In this document: positions 39,589 to 47,451 of the stretch, in pieces
Layout of the letters: every line of letters begins with the position of its first letter
Position numbering within the stretch: position 1 is the stretch's first letter
NCBI GenBank assembly: GCA_946482465.1
Contig: CAMLRL010000001.1
Span: 121,489-185,488 of the forward strand
Source of the DNA: an uncultured Lactobacillus sp.
Lineage (GTDB): Bacteria > Bacillota > Bacilli > Lactobacillales > Lactobacillaceae
Length of the DNA stretch: 64,000 nucleotides
Direction: 5' to 3'
The notes under the pieces: generated by a model
Database searches by the model: none
What the model saw: the letters and a program-made list of their open reading frames with translations, nothing else
What the model was told of the DNA's origin: nothing
Position numbers and translations under genes: made by a program

Positions 39589-39971
39589 TATTTTATTAAC
39601 TTAAATGACGGGTTTAGATTCATTTCCTTTTGGATTTTAGCAAAATTCTCCATAAACTCATCAATTGCTATGTGCTTTAAATCGTAATAGCGTGATTGTT
39701 TGTAACCAACATCCGTAATTACTACACGATTAGGTTTATCAAATATATACACTCCAGTTAAGATTTTTCTTGATTTTTCTGAACAAGCCTTAATTGCTTT
39801 AATAATACATGCGGTAATATTCTTAGCATACTCAATTCTCTTGTTAATTTTAATGCCTTTAAATCTATCTATGGGCCCTTTTACTAAATCAGCTTTACGT
39901 TGACCTGAACGAGCTGTAAAGACGCTGAAATCACGTTTAAGAAAAGCTCTTACGCCCTCTTTATATTTCAT
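39588..39971 (-). CDS. ArpU-like phage transcriptional regulator
   Basis: 127 residues. The C-terminal two thirds (IIKAIKACSEKSRKILTGVY, VVITDVGYKQSRYYDLKHIA, DEFMENFA) follow the ArpU/RinA pattern of a sigma-like region 4 HTH: helix, I-L-x-x-x-Y, then G-Y-S/K-x-x-x-Y-Y-x-x-K-x-x-A-x-x-x-F. Such proteins activate late genes in phages of Gram-positive bacteria. It is the gene nearest the tRNA end of the element and is intact, although the late genes it would control are missing. A satellite might use it to sense or answer a helper phage; that is inference. Confidence 0.65.
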   Translation of the reverse strand: MKYKEGVRAFLKRDFSVFTARSGQRKADLVKGPIDRFKGIKINKRIEYAKNITACIIKAIKACSEKSRKILTGVYIFDKPNRVVITDVGYKQSRYYDLKHIAIDEFMENFAKIQKEMNLNPSFKLIK

Positions 39972-40087
39972 TTTATGTTCCTCTTTTTGGTTAACACTTT
40001 ATTTTTAATTACGTTTGCAGTTCTATCCAAAATATGAAGTCTAATATGAAGTTTTTTAGCCCATTTAGGCTAATTCATAAAACCAAA

Positions 40088-40124
40088 GAAAAAAGCTAGA
40101 TGAATTATATTCATCTAGCTTTTC
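40088..40124. terminator. Terminator of the tRNA operon (bidirectional type)
   Basis: A 15-bp perfect stem AAAAGCTAGATGAAT / ATTCATCTAGCTTTT with a 3-nt loop. It serves the minus-strand tRNAs and lies just inside the element end. Confidence 0.85.
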
Positions 40125-40184
40125 TTAACGCTCTGATGGACAAATGATGGGCGTTAGCTACCACCACGATTGCCGTTGAGCTAT

Positions 40185-40203
40185 TTTTATTGGGATATCC
40201 GGG
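40185..40203 (+). repeat. Attachment-site repeat, right end, within tRNA-Gln
   Basis: Identical to 32732-32750. It covers the 3' acceptor strand and part of the T-arm of the tRNA-Gln gene, so integration preserves the tRNA. Confidence 0.88.
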
Positions 40204-40261
40204 CTCGAACCGAAACATGCAGGAACCAGAAACCTGTGCCTTACCATTTGGCTATATCCCA
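40190..40261 (-). tRNA. tRNA-Gln (anticodon CTG)
   Basis: Cloverleaf on the minus strand: acceptor TGGGATA/TATCCCA, D-stem GCC/GGC, anticodon loop TTCTGGT with anticodon CTG, T-arm TTCGG-TTCGAGC-CCGGA, discriminator A; CCA not encoded. U1-A72 is normal for tRNA-Gln. The anticodon stem CAGGT/TCCTG has a T-T mismatch at its loop end. Reads CAG. Integration target of the element to its left. Confidence 0.85.
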
Positions 40262-40268
40262 GTGTTAA

Positions 40269-40340
40269 TCACCCGTACGAGAATTGAACTCGTAACTCCA
40301 CCTTGAGAGGGTGGCGTCTTAACCATTTGACCAGCGGGCA
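40269..40340 (-). tRNA. tRNA-Glu (anticodon CTC), atypical acceptor stem
   Basis: Cloverleaf on the minus strand: D-stem GTC/GAC, anticodon stem CCACC/GGTGG with loop CTCTCAA (anticodon CTC), T-arm ACGAG-TTCAATT-CTCGT. The acceptor TGCCCGC/ACGGGTG has a T-G first pair, a G-T second pair and a C-A mismatch at position 7. Reads GAG. First of the two-tRNA unit, 7 bp before tRNA-Gln. The weak acceptor may mean relaxed function. Confidence 0.72.
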
Positions 40341-40355
40341 AAATCAACAGTAATT

Positions 40356-40384
40356 ATTATGCTTGAAGCGGGGTCCGATGTCAA
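40356..40384 (-). promoter_or_regulatory. Promoter of the tRNA operon
   Basis: On the minus strand TTGACA (40384-40379) and CATAAT (40361-40356) with a 17-bp, GC-rich spacer, 16 bp before the mature tRNA-Glu end. Near-consensus, as expected for stable RNA. Confidence 0.88.
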
Positions 40385-40577
40385 GTGCTTTTTACTCTAA
40401 AAGAAAGATTTTGCTAACCTCTTAGCAATTCTGATTGAATAAAGACGCTAAAGCCTGCTGTATTTAGCTTTATCCCCCTACTTCCAGTTGTTATAGAAAA
40501 ACGACCATTTACACAAATTTTGTTCACGAAATGATGCTCCCTTGCTATCTTAAATGCTAAGGAAAGGAAATTAAGCC

Positions 40578-41144
40578 ATGTTAGTAAATCAAAAAGCAAT
40601 TTCTCACTTGCGAGAATTGTTCGTGACAGTCAATACACCCCAAATTGATGAGAACAGCACTAATCTGCGTGATAATTTGGACCGCTTTTTAAATGAGCAA
40701 ATCCTTATTGGTTTTAAATCTGGACGGAAAAAGATTATTGCTTTTCACGAAATTATTTTAATTCATACACAAAACAAAGAAGTCGTCTGTGAAACTGAGC
40801 AATATGTGTACCGAATAAAGCAACGTCTTTATGAAGTTAAGCTTTTGCTGCCAAGACAACTTTTTGTGCAAATATCCAGTTCAGAAATTGTTAATTTCAG
40901 CTACATTCAAGAATTTGCACTGGCACAAAACGGAATTTATCAAGTTATTCTCAAAAACGGCAAAATAACTTACACTTCCCGCCGTTATATGCAAAAAATC
41001 AAAAAGAGTATTTATCATGAAAAATCTCAAATCTATAATTTTTCGTTCTCTTATCTCTGCACCGATCGGAGTGACTATCGGGCTAATTTTTGCACATATA
41101 TTTTGTCGAGTAAACAACTTGCCACAATTTACCCCATCTACTGA
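40578..41144 (+). CDS. LytTR-family DNA-binding regulator with C-terminal extension
   Basis: 188 residues. LytTR domain (about 45-145): IGFKSGRKKIIAFHEIILIH, then QRLYEVKLLLPRQLFVQISS-type core and FVQISSSEIVNF, ending near SRRYMQKIKKSI. These small LytTR proteins pair with DUF3021 membrane proteins and regulate their own operon. The last 40 or so residues run 128 bp into the DUF3021 gene in another frame and do not look like the family, so the original stop codon was probably lost. SD AAGGAAAGGA supports the start. Confidence 0.85.
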   Translation: MLVNQKAISHLRELFVTVNTPQIDENSTNLRDNLDRFLNEQILIGFKSGRKKIIAFHEIILIHTQNKEVVCETEQYVYRIKQRLYEVKLLLPRQLFVQISSSEIVNFSYIQEFALAQNGIYQVILKNGKITYTSRRYMQKIKKSIYHEKSQIYNFSFSYLCTDRSDYRANFCTYILSSKQLATIYPIY

Positions 41145-41469
41145 AAATTTTGTCAGTTTATTTGCTAATCCGGTGCATGCAACTTTTGTATCCATGATTA
41201 TTTGGGCACTAATGGGTGCGATTTACGGTGGCAGCACCATAATTTTTGAGCAAGAAAGATGGAGCATTACCCGCCAAACATTTAGTCATTTTCTCATTAC
41301 CTATATCTTGGTGACGCCCCTGTCTATCCTTGCGGGAATGCCTTTTAATCTCACAATTTTTTGGGGTTACACCCTCAACTACTGCGTAGTCTACTTAATA
41401 ATCTGGCTTGCCACCATGTTCTTTTCTCGTAGAATGGTTGATCAATTAAACGAAAAAATTCCTAAATAA
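41017..41469 (+). CDS. DUF3021 membrane protein
   Basis: 150 residues with four membrane segments, family DUF3021, the usual partner of LytTR regulators. MKNLKSIIFRSLISAPIGV begins inside the end of the LytTR gene. Probably a membrane component that senses or modulates the regulator; no enzyme motif. A terminator follows. Confidence 0.85.
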   Translation: MKNLKSIIFRSLISAPIGVTIGLIFAHIFCRVNNLPQFTPSTENFVSLFANPVHATFVSMIIWALMGAIYGGSTIIFEQERWSITRQTFSHFLITYILVTPLSILAGMPFNLTIFWGYTLNYCVVYLIIWLATMFFSRRMVDQLNEKIPK

Positions 41470-41487
41470 AAATAGTAGTAATATTTA

Positions 41488-41522
41488 AAAACTTGAATGC
41501 TGACTGGCTTTCAAGTTTTTTG
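41488..41522 (+). terminator. Terminator of the LytTR-DUF3021 operon
   Basis: AAACTTGAA / TTCAAGTTT stem with a T-rich tail, about 20 nt after the DUF3021 stop. Confidence 0.8.
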
Positions 41523-41603
41523 TATCAAACTGCGTGAAAAGATAATAAATGTCATTTAGTTAGATATAATATAATTAGAAATATTAACTGAAAGACAGAT
41601 TTT

Positions 41604-42614
41604 ATGATTGACTACTCAAACACCCAAAATTTAATTGAATCAATGGTTACGGAACGCATTGTACCGGGCGTAAACTATGCTTTTTTTAAAAATGACCAAG
41701 TTTTCACTTCAACCGTCGGCTTTGCAAGTACCTATCCGACAGTTACGCAACTTAGCCCTTTTGCTATTTATGATTTAGCCAGTCTGACCAAAGTAATTAT
41801 TACTGAAAATATTTTGCTTAAATTATATCAAGATGGGCAGCTCAATTTTACTGAACCACTACACGACTTTATTCCTGAATTTAAAGATGAACGTGTCCGC
41901 CTTTTTCATCTGCTTACCCACACCAGCGGAATCCGTGGCTGGATTGAAAAGCGCGACCAATTATCCCATGACGAATTAATCAATGCCATCATTCATTTAC
42001 CTGTCACAGACGAGTTTGAACATAAAATGCGCTATGCCGATACGAATTTTATCTTGTTGGGGTTGGTTGTTAAAAAAATATTTGGGCAGCCAGTTCAAGA
42101 AGTTGGTCAAAAATTAATAATCAAGCCTTCTGGTTTGGGAAACACGACATTCAATCCCCCTAAGGACTTATGTGTGCCAACTGCTGTTTACCAAGGGAAA
42201 GTTTTGCAGGGTGAGCCGCACGATCCTAAAGCACGCCAGCTTGGCAGTGATTGCGGTTCAGCAGGACTTTTCTCCACAATGAATGACTTGGTCAAATTAA
42301 GTAAAGGTTACTTGGGCTTAGATAAACACATTCTGCCCTTCAGTCAAGAACTTGTCGCAATGTTATTCGATAATAAAAATCCGGCGGGCGTCAAGCCACG
42401 CTCATGGGGCTGGGACTTGCGCTTTGACCCTCAGTTGCATTATCCCCTAATTCTGCATACTGGCTTCACTGGTGTTCTTATGCTTCTTGACCGTGTAAAA
42501 AAGTCGGGTCTAATTCTTTTGACCAATCGGATTCACCCTACTGGTCATAATCAGGTCTTTCTAACTATGAGAGAAAGAATTATCCAGAGTTTTTTAAAAG
42601 AAAATGACCAATAA
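41604..42614 (+). CDS. Serine hydrolase of the beta-lactamase / class C PBP family
   Basis: 336 residues. SxxK motif in YDLASLTKVIIT, YxN-type motif in MRYADTNFILLG and a third motif HTG in PLILHTGFTGVLM. No signal peptide, so it is probably cytoplasmic or released otherwise. Such proteins in lactobacilli are esterases or peptidases rather than antibiotic-inactivating enzymes. Monocistronic. Confidence 0.9.
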   Translation: MIDYSNTQNLIESMVTERIVPGVNYAFFKNDQVFTSTVGFASTYPTVTQLSPFAIYDLASLTKVIITENILLKLYQDGQLNFTEPLHDFIPEFKDERVRLFHLLTHTSGIRGWIEKRDQLSHDELINAIIHLPVTDEFEHKMRYADTNFILLGLVVKKIFGQPVQEVGQKLIIKPSGLGNTTFNPPKDLCVPTAVYQGKVLQGEPHDPKARQLGSDCGSAGLFSTMNDLVKLSKGYLGLDKHILPFSQELVAMLFDNKNPAGVKPRSWGWDLRFDPQLHYPLILHTGFTGVLMLLDRVKKSGLILLTNRIHPTGHNQVFLTMRERIIQSFLKENDQ

Positions 42615-42768
42615 AAAGATAGTTTAATCGCATTACAGCTGAAGTTGGCACTCCTTTTCAAAATTAGCTTGTAGTATACTGGTAGAAGAAGACAGCATTT
42701 TACTCCCAGTTCGTTGATATCAGTTCTGCCAGTAAAGCAATAGTTTTTTTGTTATAAGGAGTGAAAAA

Positions 42769-43737
42769 ATGAAAAAGAATAAACGCATAATCTTTGCGAC
42801 AATTGCCGCGTTAAGTCTGGCTGCACCAATGACTGCAGTCTTTAATCTAGACAATGTTCAAACTGTTTCAGCCAATCACCAAGGAACTAAAGTTTGGTTA
42901 CAATATGGTACTTTAAAATATGCTTTAAGAGGACCATCAGGTAGAGTTTATCCTGCTGGCACAAAAGTCGTGCGTGAAATGGGGGCCGCTGATACTAAGC
43001 CTAATATTTCATTTCCAGGTAGACCATTTAATTTAACATGGATGATTGGTGGCATTCCAAATAATCAGCGTTTGCAAGACGTTGGTGGGGGGCAAATTGC
43101 CGAAGCTTATGTAAATTATGAGGACTGGCAAGAAATTGACTATCCATCAGATAATGTAGTTTTAGTTAATAATACTACTGACTATACAGACTTGAAGTCT
43201 AATGATTTTCACCCTGTAGATAGTAGCAATCCTGATGTCCCTGTTGCAAATCTTGATAAATTAAATGAAGCTTATGCTAATTATGATTCAGCTATTGACT
43301 TTTCTAAATTATCAAAAAAAGATGGGCAATATGTAGCCGATTTACGTAATCGCTATTTTGCAGCTAAGTCTATGGGTGCAACTCAAGAAAGTGTTGATGC
43401 TTTAACTAAAGAGATTAATGATGCCGTTGCTAACTACAAGAAAACTGGTCACCTCGTAAGTGGCAATTCAAACTCTGGTAACTCTAGCAATTCATCTAAT
43501 AGCAATAGTGGCTCTACCACAGTTACTCCGGCAAAGCGCAAATCTAAGTCACGTTTTGTAAAATTACGTAAAGCATCGTACCAATATACCCACAAGGGCA
43601 AGCGGGTTTCGAAGAAGAAGCTCAAGAATGGCACAATTGTCAAAATCAACGGTAAAACTTACCGTATTAAGAAGAAGACCTTCTACCGCATTGGTAAAAA
43701 CCGTTACATCCGTAAAGTGAATGTTGCTAAGAATTAA
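42769..43737 (+). CDS. Secreted surface protein with C-terminal SLAP domain
   Basis: 322 residues. Signal peptide 1-36 (MKKNKRIIFATIAALSLAAP, cleavage near VSA-NHQ), a bacteriocin-like Gly-containing segment (about 37-110), a helical region (155-230), a Ser/Asn linker (232-255) and a Lys/Arg-rich C-terminal SLAP repeat (KLRKASYQYTHKGKRVSKKK, FYRIGKNRYIRKVN) that binds the wall polymer in S-layer proteins of this genus. Only one SLAP unit is present. SD AAGGAG. Exact role unknown. Confidence 0.88.
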   Translation: MKKNKRIIFATIAALSLAAPMTAVFNLDNVQTVSANHQGTKVWLQYGTLKYALRGPSGRVYPAGTKVVREMGAADTKPNISFPGRPFNLTWMIGGIPNNQRLQDVGGGQIAEAYVNYEDWQEIDYPSDNVVLVNNTTDYTDLKSNDFHPVDSSNPDVPVANLDKLNEAYANYDSAIDFSKLSKKDGQYVADLRNRYFAAKSMGATQESVDALTKEINDAVANYKKTGHLVSGNSNSGNSSNSSNSNSGSTTVTPAKRKSKSRFVKLRKASYQYTHKGKRVSKKKLKNGTIVKINGKTYRIKKKTFYRIGKNRYIRKVNVAKN

Positions 43738-43751
43738 ATTAGCTAAAAACA

Positions 43752-43785
43752 AAGCCTCGAAACTGGATAAGTTTCGGGGTTTTTA
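43752..43785 (+). terminator. Terminator of the SLAP-protein gene
   Basis: CCTCGAAACT / AGTTTCGGGG hairpin followed by TTTTTATT. Confidence 0.85.
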
Positions 43786-43875
43786 TTATCAAAAAAACAA
43801 AAAAGGACAATTCTTTACCCACTGAGTTAAAAATTAATCCTTAATAAAATTACGCTATTTATATTTAAAACTTGT

Positions 43876-44052
43876 TTAGCACTTTTTACGATTTGGCCAG
43901 AAATGATAGACAAGGTCAACTACTGCTTGAGCCAGCATGCCGCCTGCCATCCAGTACATCCCCATCATCATATTGCCGGTAAAGGTATAATAAGCGGTAA
44001 TAGCGTAAACGACTACCCACAAAATTTTAAAAAACAAATTATCACACATCAT
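43876..44052 (-). CDS. Small membrane protein of unknown function
   Basis: 58 residues (ATG 44052 or the next codon 44049), with two membrane segments (about 8-25 and 28-47) and a charged C-terminus WPNRKKC. SD AAGGGAG lies 11 nt upstream; an in-frame TTG at 44073 is a possible earlier start. Met-rich between the helices (GNMMMGMYWMAGGM). Not recognised. Confidence 0.55.
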   Translation of the reverse strand: MMCDNLFFKILWVVVYAITAYYTFTGNMMMGMYWMAGGMLAQAVVDLVYHFWPNRKKC

Positions 44053-44073
44053 TTGTAAAAAAACTCCCTTCAA

Positions 44074-44557
44074 TTCATTTCAAATTATACCTTTTTTTAG
44101 ACAAAAATTGGGGCTTTTTTTAGTTATTTAATCACTTAGAAGTCGATTTGCTAAAATTATTTACAACAAATGTTATTATATAAAAATGTTTACATTCGTA
44201 AGCGTGAATAAACTTTTTGAAAAACAATTTTTTGATGTAAGCATTTTACAGTTTTTTATTTGTTATGTAATTTAATTGCATTTGCAACTATAAAAAAGAA
44301 CTTTAAGTACAGAAATTTAAAGTTCTTTTATTATTTAAAAATTAATTGGATTACCGCAAGTACTCTTTGACGCGATTTAAATATTATTCAGAAAAGTTTT
44401 TACAAAATAACCTTTTACAATTAAAGATTACTCATCAATCTTTTTCTAAGTCACGACTTTTCCATTCCCAGCAATTACTTTCTGGTAAAAATAAAAACTA
44501 TCATTGAAGCCTTTCTTCATACCAAGCAATTATTTTACCATAATTTATTGCACCTTC
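44074..44557. other. Intergenic region with one terminator hairpin
   Basis: About 480 bp of AT-rich sequence, no convincing ORF. A hairpin AAAAGAACTTTAA / TTAAAGTTCTTTT (44294-44331) with a T-rich flank is the only clear signal; it may end the AraC gene on the minus strand. Confidence 0.55.
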
Positions 44558-45568
44558 TTATCTCGTGTTTGAACGGTATTTTGCCGGAGAAATACCAAAA
44601 TAATGCTTAAAAATTTTATAAAAATAAGACGCATTTTCATATCCTACTCTGGTAGCAATTTTTTCAATTGAAACCTTGGTATACTTTAGATATTTGGCAG
44701 CTACATTCACTCTTTGCAACTGCACTAACTTAATAAATGACAAACCGGTTTCATTTTTTAAATGATCCGACAAGTAGTTAGGATTAAAGCCAAAATGTTG
44801 TGCCATTTCTTCTAACTTGATCTCGGAATAGTTTTTTTCAATGTAAAGAAGTAACGACAATAAATTATTGTTTTTATTTTTCGAACCAGTCACTGGCGGT
44901 TGACGGTAATATGCTTTTCTTATTAATAAAGAAAACAGAGTCAACATTTCTAATTTAATGATCTGGTCCGCTTGAATTTTATCAGCATAATATTCATCAA
45001 TAATATCGTAGATTATTGCAGTAATTTTAGGGTCATGATCAATCTCAAACAAACTGTAACGGCCTTCACCGTGATCTTCATCGGATAGTAAGGAAAAAAG
45101 CAAACTAGAAATAGATATGCCATTGCCCTTAGACTGTAAAAAATCGAGCAGATTTAAGGAAAAAGCGGAGTTACGAAGTGCGATATTTAAAACTACCCCT
45201 TTCTCATCAATCTGTTCAACCTTGTGAGGGGTTTTGATACCGATAAAAATCATGTTATCTTGTTTCACCTTAATCCGCTCGTGTTCTGTTACCACCACAC
45301 AATTACCTACTAAAGGAATTTTTATTTCAACATAATTATGAATATGAAACGGAATGTATGATTTTACAGGTTGAACAGAAATTGTGATTGAGCTGCTGTT
45401 TAGTACAAAATTATCGGAATAAGTATTGAAAAATTCATAAATTGGCTCGCTGTCGATATGACCAGCAATTTTTAATTTGAAATCACCAGATCTAAAATTC
45501 TGCAAGACCATATTCCAATCTCGAAAACCATTATTCTGACGCAACATTTGGATAATTTTTTCGTGCAT
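44558..45568 (-). CDS. AraC-family transcriptional regulator
   Basis: 336 residues. N-terminal cupin-like sensing region (about 60-150, IPFHIHNYVEIKIPLVGNCV), then a C-terminal AraC HTH pair (about 235-335): LEEMAQHFGFNPNYLSDHLK, GLSFIKLVQLQRVNVAAKYL, then VGYENASYFYKIFKHYFGIS. Likely a sugar-responsive activator. The nearest possible target in the same direction is the EIIC gene upstream at 46110-47198, but 540 bp of remnant DNA intervenes. Confidence 0.9.
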   Translation of the reverse strand: MHEKIIQMLRQNNGFRDWNMVLQNFRSGDFKLKIAGHIDSEPIYEFFNTYSDNFVLNSSSITISVQPVKSYIPFHIHNYVEIKIPLVGNCVVVTEHERIKVKQDNMIFIGIKTPHKVEQIDEKGVVLNIALRNSAFSLNLLDFLQSKGNGISISSLLFSLLSDEDHGEGRYSLFEIDHDPKITAIIYDIIDEYYADKIQADQIIKLEMLTLFSLLIRKAYYRQPPVTGSKNKNNNLLSLLLYIEKNYSEIKLEEMAQHFGFNPNYLSDHLKNETGLSFIKLVQLQRVNVAAKYLKYTKVSIEKIATRVGYENASYFYKIFKHYFGISPAKYRSNTR

Positions 45569-45980
45569 TTGGGCTACCTTTTTATTCGTGTTATAACTTC
45601 TGTGAAATAGACAGTTTTTTCATGTAATTTAACAATAATTTACTTTTTACATTAAGTTAAAATGAAGAACAAAGCAAGACAGTTTAAAGATTTTTTGAAA
45701 GAAAAAGATCGCAGAACTAGGTCTAAAGGCTCACAACTTAACGGGTACGCAAATTGGTTTCGCTAAAAATAAGGTGACAAGCATGTCACTTGCCCTAAAA
45801 ATCGGACAGTTGTTCTTTGTCATTAGCAAAGATAAAATTCAAAAAACTTAGCTAAATTAAATCAGAAGTACCAATTAAGTGACGTAAAGTTACGGTTTTT
45901 GTTCGCCTTCAAAAAGTTTTGGCCTGCTAGATACCTACAAGCAACTGCAACTTTCAAAATAATCAAATACTTAGTCATTA
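45569..45980 (+). other. Region with a decayed small gene
   Basis: No intact gene. A plus-strand frame at about 45700-45850 reads LKAHNLTGTQIGFAKNKVTS and MSLALKIGQLFFVISKDKI before a stop, resembling an XRE-type HTH core with its G-x-x-x-K-V-T-S turn and L-K-I-G-x-L-F tail; an adjacent out-of-frame ATG at 45662 reads a different start. Probably a frame-broken HTH gene. Confidence 0.35.
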
Positions 45981-46029
45981 AAAAAGTGCCCCTAATAGTC
46001 AGATTAATGGCCAACTATTATGGAGCACT
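45981..46029 (-). terminator. Terminator of the EIIC gene
   Basis: AGTGCTCCATAATAGT and ACTATTAGGGGCACT form an interrupted long stem followed by TTTTTTAAT on the minus strand, about 80 bp beyond the EIIC stop. Confidence 0.6.
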
Positions 46030-46035
46030 CCATAG

Positions 46036-46066
46036 CCCTGAAAGGTTTTTTCACGGGTTTTTATTT
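46036..46066 (+). terminator. Plus-strand terminator hairpin
   Basis: CCCTGAAA / TTTCACGGG around GGTT with a TTTTTATTTT tail. It would close the decayed plus-strand gene to its left. Confidence 0.5.
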
Positions 46067-46109
46067 TAAATAAATTGATGTAAGTGTAATGACAGATATT
46101 TAATAAGAA

Positions 46110-47198
46110 CTATTCGCCTAAATATGCAAAGGCTACTTTTTCATCGTAAACATGGAATATTTTTTCAAAAAGAAAACGGCAGATAAGTGCAACTACTACA
46201 GGAATTACAATCCAGACCACTAGCGCCAATACAAAATTAATGCTGGCTTTTCCAGCGTCTAAAGAAGCTAGCGGCCCGACTAAACCGACAAGACCAAAAC
46301 CTGCTGAAGCTGGCGTACCGCTAACATGGAATAGGGCCACCGGAATAGCTGAAACGACAGCAGTAATTAATGTCGGCAGGAGAATAATTGGATGTCTGAA
46401 AAGATTGGGCATCATCATCTTCATTGCACCTAATGCAATAGCAATGGTCACACCCGACTTATTAGTCCGCCACGAATGCACTACCAGAACCAATGTGGTG
46501 GCAGCTACTCCCATTGCCGCCGCACCAGCTGAAATGCCATTTAATTGAATAGCCATACCAATTGCAACTGTTGAAATGGGGGAAATAATCAACACTGCAA
46601 ACATGCAAGAAATTAAGATGCACATAAAGATAGGCTGTAAATTTGTGAAAGAGTTGATGACTGTACCTAACCAAGTCGTAATCTTGCTAACATAAGGCAA
46701 AATTAGCATCCCGATCCAACCGGCTCCACCACCAATTAAAATTGGTGCGGCAACGATTTTAATCGAACCAAAATGCTGACCCACTAGTAGCAAAAGCCCC
46801 ACAGCCAGACCGGCAGTAATCATCGTATTAATCAAATCACCGGTTCCTGCAGAAACAAATACACCCTGAGCTTTTGTAGCTGGATTTACGATCTGCGGCA
46901 CGAACTTGGTCACGCCGGAGCCAACATAAGCTGCGGCTCCTACAATAGCCACGTCCAAAGGCACCATTTTAAATTGAATAGCAATCAAGGCACCAATGAG
47001 CAATGGCGTTGCACACTGGAAAATTAGCAAAGCTTGGTTTAATGATGTTGCTACTGGGTTCTGCCCAAATAATTTCAAAATTGCACTGAGTACGGCATTG
47101 GGAATTAAGCCCACTATAATTCCTGTTGCCGTCCCAGCTAGTATTTTATTAAGAAAAGTTTTTACTGTTAGTTTATTAGAATTGGTTGAATCAGCCAT
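46110..47198 (-). CDS. PTS-type EIIC-like membrane transporter
   Basis: 362 residues, ten or so hydrophobic segments, PTS_EIIC_2 family pattern (AGTATGIIVGLIPNAVLSAI, LLIFQCATPLLIGALIAIQF, VHSWRTNKSGVTIAIALGAM). No EIIA or EIIB domain or neighbouring gene, so it either borrows these from elsewhere or works as a non-PTS permease. Substrate unknown. Monocistronic, own terminator. Confidence 0.82.
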   Translation of the reverse strand: MADSTNSNKLTVKTFLNKILAGTATGIIVGLIPNAVLSAILKLFGQNPVATSLNQALLIFQCATPLLIGALIAIQFKMVPLDVAIVGAAAYVGSGVTKFVPQIVNPATKAQGVFVSAGTGDLINTMITAGLAVGLLLLVGQHFGSIKIVAAPILIGGGAGWIGMLILPYVSKITTWLGTVINSFTNLQPIFMCILISCMFAVLIISPISTVAIGMAIQLNGISAGAAAMGVAATTLVLVVHSWRTNKSGVTIAIALGAMKMMMPNLFRHPIILLPTLITAVVSAIPVALFHVSGTPASAGFGLVGLVGPLASLDAGKASINFVLALVVWIVIPVVVALICRFLFEKIFHVYDEKVAFAYLGE

Positions 47199-47396
47199 AT
47201 TTCATACTCCTTAAAATTCAGATTTTTCTAGGTACGCTTTGTCCGCAAAATAATTGGGGACAAAATCAAAATATGGTGAAGTGAAATTCGTCGCATTATT
47301 GTTTCCTCCTTAAATTTAATTATTAAGTATTTTATCATTTTATTTAAAAAAGTACACAAAAAACTTAATATTTTCTAATTATATTTAATTTCAGCT

Positions 47397-47426
47397 AAAA
47401 AAAAGCAACCCAGATAACTAGGTTGC
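47397..47426 (-). terminator. Terminator of the MFS gene
   Basis: GCAACCTAG / CTGGGTTGC stem with a TTTTTTTT tail on the minus strand, 26 bp beyond the MFS stop. Confidence 0.9.
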
Positions 47427-47451
47427 TGCAATTTTTGACTTTAATTGATGT

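Noticed and set aside
40125-40189. Possible additional tRNA remnant (AGCTCAACGG D-arm-like) after tRNA-Gln
   Set aside because: No matching anticodon or T-arm can be formed; only a 5-bp AACGC/GCGTT pairing is visible.
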